A DNA stretch of 64,000 nucleotides. Origin: an uncultured Paracoccaceae bacterium. Lineage in GTDB: Bacteria; Pseudomonadota; Alphaproteobacteria; Rhodobacterales; Rhodobacteraceae. The DNA is taken from NCBI GenBank assembly GCA_947496605.1, contig CANMDF010000004.1, forward strand, positions 186,001-250,000. The letters are read 5' to 3'. Below the pieces are notes generated by a model, which was given only the letters and a program-made list of their open reading frames with translations, ran no database searches and was not told where the DNA came from. Shown in pieces: positions 37,967 through 45,043 of the stretch. Made by a program: the position numbers and the translations under genes. Position 1 is the stretch's first letter. The number at the start of each line of letters is the position of its first letter.

Positions 37967-38000
37967 TCATCTTGGCCCAAAAACTCCCGCCGGAGGCACC
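37967..38000. repeat. Interspersed terminator-like repeat, copy 3
   Basis: TCATCTTGGCCC, an A-run, CTCCCGCCGGAGGCACC: same orientation and length as the copies at 8120 and 18066. Located in the 72-nt gap between imuB and dnaE2, where minus-strand RNA would form CTCC-GGCG-GGAG plus a T run, so it could attenuate dnaE2 expression relative to imuAB. Confidence 0.65.
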
Positions 38001-38026
38001 CCAAAGGCGCAACAAACGCCGCCCCA

Positions 38027-39559
38027 TCATGCGAAAAGCCCATGCACAAACCACCGTGGATTACCACCGCGGCCATCCTCATGCAGGCCTTCGCGATAAA
38101 GCCAAAGCCGCTGCCCGGTCTGATCCTCAACCTTAAAGTAATCCCGCAATCGCGTGCCGGGGCGGTCCTTCCACCACTCAGGTGCGATGCGTTCCGGTCC
38201 GGCATAGCGGGCGACCCGATGGGTCTGCCTGCGCCAGATAAACTGCGCGGGCGGGCCTTCGGGAACCGCATAAAGCACGCGCACTTCTTCGGGGTGGTCA
38301 AGCAAGCGCAACGGGCGCTCTTTGGTCATAACCGCCCCCTTATCAGGATGCGCTGCCAAGGCGGCGATCTGCGCTTCAGCCCGCTCGGGCACATGGCTTT
38401 GACGTAACACAGGGCGGGTCACGGCATGGGGGCCGAATTTGGCACTCAACCGATCAATCAATCGGGTCAGGTGCAGGTCATCATCTGATCCACCGTCGAG
38501 GCAGATCTGCTTGTCCTGCATTTCCTCAACAGCACCAGCCGCAAGGGTAATCAGATCAAACCCAAAGCCGGGGTTAATGCGTTCAACCTTATCGCGGAAT
38601 AAGCTGTGTAAATGCGCAGGATCACGGGTCGGGGCGGCGGTTGCCACATCCACATGGCTGACATCACCATCAGTTTTGTAAACGGTCAGATGTAAACGAC
38701 GACAGCCCTGCCCCGCCTGTTTTAACTGCTCACACAAATCCTCACAAAGGTCCGGCAAATACGGGGTCGGGTCAAAAATCGGCTCAGGCAGACGCGCCTG
38801 TACGCGGATCACCGGCTTGGCATCGACGCTGGACACAGGTTCCGCCTGCTTGCCCATCGCCTGATCCAACCGCATCAGCGGATTGGCCTGCAAGCCTGCC
38901 TTCACAAAGCGCCGGGTCAACGACAGACGGGGCACATCCATGACGGCACCAATGGTCTTTAACCCCAAGCGACGCAGTAAAAGCAGTGTCGAATTATCCA
39001 AGCGTAAGCCGGCGACAGGCAAAGGACCTAGCTTAAAATATGCCTCATCCGGACCACAGATTGCCCGTACTGGGCCAAACCGGGCCAAGGCCCAAGCGGC
39101 CCCCCAAGTCGGGGCTACCGCCAACCGTGCCGTCAGCCCCAGTAATGAAAGCTGTGTTTCCATCTCAATCAACATTGCGGCCTCACCGCCCCAAAGATGA
39201 TCTGCTCCCGTCGTATCCAAAATGATCCCATCATTGCCATCGCGCACCGTCCAAGGGCACCAGCGACGCGCCCAAAGAACCAACCGATCAAGGGCCGCAT
39301 GATCACCAGCGACATCGGCATAGGCGACCTGCAACTCAGGACAAATCGCACGCATATCCACCACGCGCGATCCTGGCAAAATACCCTCAATCCTGGCGGT
39401 GCGATTGGCGGCATGAATAACCGGCCCGTGCTGTCCTTCGCGGGCCAGCACAACAGGCACATCATCCGGCGGCGCGTCTCCCTGCCGCTCCCTCACGCGG
39501 GTCCAGCGTTCGATCGCCAGCTGCGTCAGTGAGATCGACACGATCCGCCGCCCGGTCAT
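38027..39559 (-). CDS. imuB: Inactive Y-family polymerase ImuB
   Basis: 510 aa, DinB-like fold that recruits DnaE2 and the beta clamp during mutagenesis. The N-terminal strand RRIVSISLTQ has no catalytic Asp, and the position of the DinB acids reads DTTGADHLWGG, so both polymerase acids appear replaced, as in known ImuB. The rest of the Y-family thumb is recognisable (LDQAMGKQAEPVSS, little-finger segment RRLHLTVYKTDG). ATG at 39559 is favoured because MTGRRIVSI is the usual family start; it lies inside imuA and overlaps it by 98 nt. Alternative longer frames have no homology. Confidence 0.9.
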   Translation of the reverse strand: MTGRRIVSISLTQLAIERWTRVRERQGDAPPDDVPVVLAREGQHGPVIHAANRTARIEGILPGSRVVDMRAICPELQVAYADVAGDHAALDRLVLWARRWCPWTVRDGNDGIILDTTGADHLWGGEAAMLIEMETQLSLLGLTARLAVAPTWGAAWALARFGPVRAICGPDEAYFKLGPLPVAGLRLDNSTLLLLRRLGLKTIGAVMDVPRLSLTRRFVKAGLQANPLMRLDQAMGKQAEPVSSVDAKPVIRVQARLPEPIFDPTPYLPDLCEDLCEQLKQAGQGCRRLHLTVYKTDGDVSHVDVATAAPTRDPAHLHSLFRDKVERINPGFGFDLITLAAGAVEEMQDKQICLDGGSDDDLHLTRLIDRLSAKFGPHAVTRPVLRQSHVPERAEAQIAALAAHPDKGAVMTKERPLRLLDHPEEVRVLYAVPEGPPAQFIWRRQTHRVARYAGPERIAPEWWKDRPGTRLRDYFKVEDQTGQRLWLYREGLHEDGRGGNPRWFVHGLFA

Positions 39560-40139
39560 AGGTCGCCATCCATTGACCCGGTTTGGCACGGCGCGACCGA
39601 AACAGATCGAGCGTCCAGCGCGGCGCACCAGGTGCCTGTGCATCGTGGGGATGCGGCGCAGACGGCAGGCTGGCAATCCGCCAACGATCGCGGGCGGCAC
39701 TTAGATCGGGACTGGCCGCACGGCGGATCAACCAACAGGGCACATCGGCGGCCTCGGCACGCATAGCCAACCGCTTGGTGGCAGTGAAATCTAGGCTGGG
39801 TGGGTCGCCCCAAATCTCGCCAATCACGGCGCCCAAGCTGCGGCAGCGCAACCCATCCTCCATCGCCCAGAGCACATCGGCGGCGCGGGACAGATCGACC
39901 ATGATTACAGGACGGTCCGTAGGCATGCCCGCCAGTGCCGGACGCCCCGCTTCTTTGCGCGACAACCGATCCTGCACCCATAAAATAGGGGCATTCGTGC
40001 ACGGCAAGCGTGACAGGGCAAACCCCACGGCACTGGCGTCCGTAGGATGACTGGGGAAAGCCTCCGACAAGGTATGGGGCACCATGGCAGGGCGTTTCCC
40101 CTGCCCGACCAAAGCTTTGTGCATACGAAGCGAACCCAT
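39462..40139 (-). CDS. imuA: ImuA, RecA-like SOS mutagenesis protein
   Basis: 225 aa, small RecA/SulA-like protein that works with ImuB and DnaE2. LPCTNAPILWVQDRLSRKEAGRPALAG and DLSRAADVLWAMEDGLRCRSLGAVIGEIWG (residues about 48-125, quoted in part) are the family core; Walker motifs are degenerate. First gene of the cassette, 26 nt after a GTTC-N7-GTTC LexA box. Its 3' end overlaps imuB by 98 nt in another frame. Confidence 0.88.
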   Translation of the reverse strand: MGSLRMHKALVGQGKRPAMVPHTLSEAFPSHPTDASAVGFALSRLPCTNAPILWVQDRLSRKEAGRPALAGMPTDRPVIMVDLSRAADVLWAMEDGLRCRSLGAVIGEIWGDPPSLDFTATKRLAMRAEAADVPCWLIRRAASPDLSAARDRWRIASLPSAPHPHDAQAPGAPRWTLDLFRSRRAKPGQWMATYDRAADRVDLTDAAGDRTLDPREGAAGRRAAG

Positions 40140-40165
40140 ACACCAGACACCGAATCCATTTTAAT

Positions 40166-40180
40166 GTTCACTTTTTGTTC
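40166..40180 (-). promoter_or_regulatory. LexA (SOS) box of imuA
   Basis: GTTC-ACTTTTT-GTTC, exactly the direct-repeat GTTC-N7-GTTC form known for LexA in Rhodobacter and other alphaproteobacteria. It is 27-41 nt upstream of the imuA ATG, the expected position. Confidence 0.85.
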
Positions 40181-40312
40181 TAATCCATATTTCTCATTTT
40201 CGCAATGTCACAGCGCAGGCTAATTACCAGCGCCGCACCTGCACCAAACAATGCGCACTTAAAGCAAAAAATCACTTGTTATCCTCAGATTGTTCCTGCT
40301 AGACGCGTCAGT

Positions 40313-40402
40313 GGAGACGTGGCCGAGTGGTCGAAGGCGCTCCCCTGCTAAGGGAGTAGGCGGGAAACTGTCTCGAGGGTTCGAATCCCTTCGTCTCCGC
40401 CA
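40313..40402 (+). tRNA. tRNA-Ser (GCU)
   Basis: 90 nt including encoded CCA. Acceptor GGAGACG/CGTCTCC, D arm TGGCCGAGTGG, anticodon stem CTCCCCT-GCT-AAGGGAG giving anticodon GCU, a long serine-type variable arm and T arm GAGGGTTCGAATCCCTT. Decodes AGC/AGU. Confidence 0.97.
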
Positions 40403-40447
40403 TATTTCTAACCTTCATGATCTCTATGGCCTCAAAGTCCACGCAGC

Positions 40448-41101
40448 CTACCCAACCGGGGCCTTTGCCTTTTCCAAATAGGCATCCATCGCAGATCTGT
40501 AATCTTCTAATTCTGCGGCGACCTCCGGGAATGATTTCAGGCGGGCATCGTAGTCGCGGACCTCTTGTGGCCAGTCAATCGGCAAGTCGATTGCTTTTTC
40601 AAACGCCTTTATCCACGCGAAAGTTACTGCGAACCCACAATCGCACATCCACAAGATCGATGGGTCGAGCGGATCTGACCTCAGGAACAACCCAACCGAT
40701 TGCAAATGCTTGGAAATTAATGCGCCACCTGCATCAACGGCAGCGCGGTCACGGGTATCATATGCCACCTGCGGATAAATCGCGCGGACCGAAGGTTCTA
40801 GTCGCGTGTCATGCAAGCGGCTTTTTTCGCGAGCCTTGGCACGCAATTTGACCGTATCAGGCAGCATGGGCGTGCCGGGAAATGCCTCTTCGATATATTC
40901 CGCAATTGCCTCTGAATCAGCCAAGGTCAGATCATTGTGGATCATCGCAGGCAGGTTGCCCGATGGGATCAGTGCTTTGTATTCAGTTGACCCATATCCT
41001 CCCGGAGGCGGTAGCTCTTGAAAAGGCACGTTTTTATGCCGCAAAAGAATGCGTAGCTTGGCGTTATAAACAGAAACCGGGACAGCGTAGATTGTCAGCA
41101 T
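40448..41101 (-). CDS. Glutathione S-transferase family protein
   Basis: 217 aa. N-terminal thioredoxin-fold domain with VPVSVYNAKLRILLRHK (Ser active-site type), PSGNLPAMIHNDLTLADSEAIAEYIEE as the glutathione site, and a helical C-terminal domain. I chose the ATG at 41101 because MLTIYAVPVS is the family start; a GTG at 41134 would extend into the terminator hairpin. Substrate unknown. Stand-alone gene downstream of tRNA-Ser on the other strand. Confidence 0.85.
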   Translation of the reverse strand: MLTIYAVPVSVYNAKLRILLRHKNVPFQELPPPGGYGSTEYKALIPSGNLPAMIHNDLTLADSEAIAEYIEEAFPGTPMLPDTVKLRAKAREKSRLHDTRLEPSVRAIYPQVAYDTRDRAAVDAGGALISKHLQSVGLFLRSDPLDPSILWMCDCGFAVTFAWIKAFEKAIDLPIDWPQEVRDYDARLKSFPEVAAELEDYRSAMDAYLEKAKAPVG

Positions 41102-41118
41102 CACAGCGGTACTTTCAT

Positions 41119-41150
41119 TAAAAAAGCCGACCACATTTCTGCGGACGGCT
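41119..41150 (-). terminator. Terminator of the amino-acid binding protein gene
   Basis: On the minus strand AGCCGTCC and GGTCGGCT pair (one mismatch) across a 10-nt loop and are followed by TTTTTT. It lies 21 nt downstream of the substrate-binding protein stop at 41172. Confidence 0.8.
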
Positions 41151-41171
41151 CGATCGTTTTAAAACAACGGC

Positions 41172-41951
41172 TTATTCAGCAAGCAGCTGCCATTTGACAC
41201 CAAGCTCTTCAAAGAAACCCTGCTCTTGCTTCAGCGTGATCCATGTATTCACGTAGTTGATCCAAACCTGATCGTCCTGCGGCAACAACATCGCGATAGG
41301 TGTTGGTGCGCGCGCTTCAGCCACAGGTACAATCATCAATTGCTCGTACTGGGCAACAAGTTGGTTCGCTTCGACATTCGATGTGATGTTGGCATCAGCA
41401 CGACCGGACAGGACCTCTTGGAAGTCACGTGCAGGGGCTTCGACAATACGGTGGACCGCATCTGGGAAGAACCGCTTTACCTGTGCCTCTTGTGTTGTGC
41501 CCAATGTGGCCGCTACGGACACCTCAGGATCATTCAGGTCGTCCCAAGACATAAAGCGACCCTCGTTTTCGCGCAGTGTCAAAGGTACAGTTGCGAGTGA
41601 GAAATAGCTGTTGGAGTAACCAGCCGCTTTCGCGCGTGCCGGTGAGACGGATGCTGACCCTGTGATATGGTACTGTCCTGCTGTCACGCCGCTGACCAGC
41701 GTTTTCCAGTCTGTTGGGACAAATTCAACTTCGACACCAAGATCGGTAGCAAGCGCTGTCATGACATCAATGTCGTAGCCCACGTAAGTGTTTGTTGCGA
41801 CATCGCGCATGGTCATCGGGTTCCAGTCACCCGTTGTGCCAACTTTCAACACGCCTTCGCTGAGGATTTCATTCAAGGCAGATTGTGCCGTCGCAGAGAC
41901 CGCACTTGCCGCCAGAATGACGGTGGTGGCGGCAATTTTAAAAAATTTCAT
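41172..41951 (-). CDS. Amino-acid ABC transporter substrate-binding protein
   Basis: 259-aa periplasmic SBP_bac_3 protein with signal peptide MKFFKIAATTVILAASAVSATA. LKVGTTGDWNPMTMRD and GYDIDVMTALATDLGVEVEFV are the ligand-pocket segments; VAATLGTTQEAQVKRFFPDA is the hinge. Related members include arogenate/prephenate dehydratase-like SBPs, but the signal peptide and divergent ABC genes argue for transport. ATG at 41951 follows GGGA by 7 nt. Divergent from the ATPase and permease genes across a 128-nt gap. Confidence 0.88.
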   Translation of the reverse strand: MKFFKIAATTVILAASAVSATAQSALNEILSEGVLKVGTTGDWNPMTMRDVATNTYVGYDIDVMTALATDLGVEVEFVPTDWKTLVSGVTAGQYHITGSASVSPARAKAAGYSNSYFSLATVPLTLRENEGRFMSWDDLNDPEVSVAATLGTTQEAQVKRFFPDAVHRIVEAPARDFQEVLSGRADANITSNVEANQLVAQYEQLMIVPVAEARAPTPIAMLLPQDDQVWINYVNTWITLKQEQGFFEELGVKWQLLAE

Positions 41952-42079
41952 CGGTTTTCCCTTTTGGTGTAGAGGTGCAGAAGTAGTTTGCCTGTCGCTG
42001 ATAGCAATGCAAAGAGTGAACATCAGGAATTTCGCGTCTTATCTGGTCACAACGACTTGATCCCGAAAAAGGAAGCTTC

Positions 42080-42829
42080 ATGAACGACCAATCCGCGCCC
42101 GTCATCACCATGCGCGATGTCTCAAAATACTTTGGTGACTTTCAGGCGCTGAAATCGGTCAACCTTGATGTGGCTTTGGGCGAACGCGTTGTTGTGTGCG
42201 GCCCGTCTGGGTCGGGCAAATCCACGTTGATCCGTTGTATCAATCGGCTTGAGGCCCATGAAAGCGGCGAAATTGTTGTCGAAGACACGGTTCTTACCGA
42301 TGATCCAGCCAGTCTTGATAAAATCCGCGGTGTCGTGGGTATGGTCTTTCAGCAGTTCAATCTGTTTCCGCATTTGACGGTTCTGGAAAACCTGACGCTG
42401 GGCCCCAAACGCGTGCTAGGCCTGACCGAAGCCGAGGCAAACGCCCGTGCGATGAAATACCTTGAGCGCGTCCGCATTCCTGATCAGGCCGAAAAATTTC
42501 CCCGTCAGCTGTCAGGTGGTCAACAACAACGCGTCGCCATCGCACGCTCGCTCTGTATGGAATCGCGTATTTTACTGTTTGATGAACCCACATCGGCGCT
42601 AGACCCTGAAATGATCGCTGAGGTCCTAGAGGTCATGACCGAATTAGCGTCGTCCGGCATGACCATGATCGTCGTCACCCATGAAATGGGCTTTGCCCGC
42701 AAGGTCGCTGACACAATGGTCTTTATGGACAAAGGCGAGATCGTCGAGGTCGGCCCCCCCGAGCAGGTCTTTACCGCGCCGAAATCCGAACGCTTTGCCA
42801 CTTTCCTAAATCAAATCCTGAACCACTGA
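42080..42829 (+). CDS. Amino-acid ABC transporter ATP-binding protein
   Basis: 249 aa GlnQ/HisP-type ATPase. Walker A GPSGSGKSTLIR, signature LSGGQQQRVAIARS, Walker B ILLFDEPTSALDPE. MTELASSGMTMIVVTHEMGFARKV is the H-loop. Forms an operon with the permease gene 10 nt downstream and, through overlaps, the MATE gene. Confidence 0.92.
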   Translation: MNDQSAPVITMRDVSKYFGDFQALKSVNLDVALGERVVVCGPSGSGKSTLIRCINRLEAHESGEIVVEDTVLTDDPASLDKIRGVVGMVFQQFNLFPHLTVLENLTLGPKRVLGLTEAEANARAMKYLERVRIPDQAEKFPRQLSGGQQQRVAIARSLCMESRILLFDEPTSALDPEMIAEVLEVMTELASSGMTMIVVTHEMGFARKVADTMVFMDKGEIVEVGPPEQVFTAPKSERFATFLNQILNH

Positions 42830-42839
42830 GGCGCTATCC

Positions 42840-43574
42840 ATGAAATTCATCGCGATACTGGCGGCCTTTATGCTGTTGTCTGGCTGTTCCGGAAACTGGG
42901 GTTGGTATGTGGTCGATCCGACGACGACCAAAGGCATGATCAACCTGAAATTCATGCTTTCGGGCATGTACTATACAATTCTGTTATCAGTGACTGCGAT
43001 CTCAATCTCGGTTGTCGTGGGACTGCTGGTCGCCCTGCCCGGCCTGTCGCAAAAGGTGGGCTGGCGGCGGTTCAACCGTGCTTATGTCGAAGTCGTACGT
43101 GCCGTCCCCGTGCTGGTGCTGATCTTGTGGGTCTACTACGGGCTGCCTGCCCTGTCAGGCATCACGCTTAGCGTGTTCTGGGCAGGCGTGTTTGCGCTCG
43201 CCCTGTCAGACAGCGCTTTTCAGGCCGAGATCTTCCGCGGTGGTATTCAATCAATCGCCAAAGGCCAGTATGAGGCAGCGCAATCAGTGTCGCTGAACTA
43301 CCGCGACACCATGCGCTTTGTGATCTTGCCGCAAGCAATCCGTCGCATCTTGCCCGCTTTGGGTAACCAGTTGGTCTATATGCTGAAAATGTCATCTTTG
43401 GTGTCTGTCATCGGCATGCAAGAATTGACCCGCAAGGCGAATGAATTGTCCGTGTCAGAGTATCGACCCTTGGAGATCTACACGGTTCTTGTGTTGGAAT
43501 ATCTGGTACTGATCCTCGTCGTCTCTGCCTTCGTCCGCCGCCTAGAGCGCCGCATGCAGGCAGCCGAGGCGTGA
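42840..43574 (+). CDS. Amino-acid ABC transporter permease, lipobox-like N-terminus
   Basis: 244 aa HisM/HisQ-type permease. EVVRAVPVLVLILWVYYGLP and the EAA loop GQYEAAQSVSLNYRDTMRFVILPQA are typical. Only one permease gene is present, so it may form a homodimer. The first membrane segment ends in LLSGCSGN, which reads as a lipobox; normal family members usually begin with a plain membrane segment. Its stop overlaps the MATE gene start by GTGA. Confidence 0.88.
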   Translation: MKFIAILAAFMLLSGCSGNWGWYVVDPTTTKGMINLKFMLSGMYYTILLSVTAISISVVVGLLVALPGLSQKVGWRRFNRAYVEVVRAVPVLVLILWVYYGLPALSGITLSVFWAGVFALALSDSAFQAEIFRGGIQSIAKGQYEAAQSVSLNYRDTMRFVILPQAIRRILPALGNQLVYMLKMSSLVSVIGMQELTRKANELSVSEYRPLEIYTVLVLEYLVLILVVSAFVRRLERRMQAAEA

Positions 43575-44962
43575 AGGCTCCGCGCGATCTGGACCTGACG
43601 CACGGGCCCCTTTTGGGGCACTTCCGTGCTCTGGCAATACCTGCAGCCTTTGGGATGCTGTTTTCGACACTTTACAATGTCGTCGATGTCTATTGGGCCG
43701 GCCGTCTATCGACCGAGGCACAGGCGGGCCTTGCCATCGGGTTTCAGGCCTTTTTCATCATGATGTCGATTGGATTTGGCCTTGGCGCAGCGATGTCAGC
43801 GCTGGTCAGCAATGCCAAGGGCAGTCACGACAGCGAACAGGCGCGACAGTTTGCCACCCAAGGGATCACATTCGGAATTATCGCGACCGCGATCTTAATG
43901 GTGCTTGGCTGGATCGGCGGGCCTTATCTGATTGCGATTGTATCTGAACCGGGCGGTTACCGCGATGCGGCAACGGGATACTTCAACTGGCTTGTGTTGT
44001 CCTTGCCCGGCTTCTTTCTGGCATACGGTGCCAACGGAATCTTGCAAGCACACGGCGACACGGTGACAATGCAGCGCGCTTTGGTCGCGGCGTTTTTTGT
44101 CAATGTTGGCCTCAACCCTTTGCTGATGTTTGGCGTTCCAGGTGCCTGGGGCGGGATGGGCTTTGACGGCATCGCCCTTTCCACAGTGATCAGCCAAACC
44201 GGTGTCATGTTGTGGGTTCTGCGCAGTGTTTTTGCGCTAGAGATCATGCGCGATGTGACACAGGCAGCCTTCGCACCTAATCTGCCCAAGTTTCGTCAGA
44301 TCATCGCACAGCTATTACCCGCCAGTACCGCAATGATGGTCATGTTCATCTCGGGCTTTGTGGTACAATACGCCCTGAAGGGCTTTGGCGAAGACGCCAT
44401 TGCGGCATATGGCGTGGCGTTACGGATTGAGCAGATTCTACTGCTGCCAGTCTTGGGCATGACAGGTGCCTTGTTGCCAATCATCGGACAGAACTTTGGT
44501 GCGGCGGACCATGCCCGTGTTAAGGACGCACTTTTCCTTTGCTGGAAAATCGGTTTCGCGATGTCCGTAGTTGCCATGCCAGTCTTATGGTTCGGCGGCC
44601 GCTACGCGATGGGGTTCTTCACTGACAATCCATCCGTGATCGATATTGGCGCCAGTTACTTGCGCGTCGATAGTTTTTTGTTCCCGATCTACATGATGCT
44701 TTTTGCGATCAATTCCTTCCTGCAAGGGCTGAAGCGCCCGATCTGGACACTTTGGATCAGCATCTACCGCCAAGGCATCGGGATCGCATTGTTCGTTTGG
44801 TTGTTTGTTGGGGTGCTTGGATTCGACGTTTGGGGCGTTTGGTTCGGCATTGCGACCGCCGTCAGCAGCGGCTGGATCGTAGCCCTGTTCGTGGCACGCA
44901 AAGTGGGCAAGGAAGAATTGAGCGGTGCCAACACCACACAGACGGCCGCCGCTGGAAATTGA
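43571..44962 (+). CDS. MATE family efflux transporter
   Basis: 463 aa, twelve membrane segments in two halves, MatE domains about 20-170 and 240-400. Starts at GTG inside the permease stop (GTGA overlap), so expression is coupled to the ABC transporter. Typical family segments: LALPAAFGMLFSTLYNVVDVYWAGR and GFGEDAIAAYGVALRIEQILLLPVLGM. Likely Na+- or H+-driven export of small organic molecules; the substrate is not inferable. The C-terminus is a short polar tail. Confidence 0.9.
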   Translation: MKAPRDLDLTHGPLLGHFRALAIPAAFGMLFSTLYNVVDVYWAGRLSTEAQAGLAIGFQAFFIMMSIGFGLGAAMSALVSNAKGSHDSEQARQFATQGITFGIIATAILMVLGWIGGPYLIAIVSEPGGYRDAATGYFNWLVLSLPGFFLAYGANGILQAHGDTVTMQRALVAAFFVNVGLNPLLMFGVPGAWGGMGFDGIALSTVISQTGVMLWVLRSVFALEIMRDVTQAAFAPNLPKFRQIIAQLLPASTAMMVMFISGFVVQYALKGFGEDAIAAYGVALRIEQILLLPVLGMTGALLPIIGQNFGAADHARVKDALFLCWKIGFAMSVVAMPVLWFGGRYAMGFFTDNPSVIDIGASYLRVDSFLFPIYMMLFAINSFLQGLKRPIWTLWISIYRQGIGIALFVWLFVGVLGFDVWGVWFGIATAVSSGWIVALFVARKVGKEELSGANTTQTAAAGN

Positions 44963-45043
44963 CACCAAAAAAACCGCGCGAACCTTTTGCAATTCGAGAC
45001 TATTTCTGCGCAAATTAGGTAACCCGCCAAGTCAGGAGTTCAC

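Noticed and set aside
41001-41015. A CCCGGAGGCGG stretch in the GST gene as a fourth copy of the interspersed repeat
   Set aside because: It lacks the TCATCTTG leader and the A-run and lies inside coding sequence.
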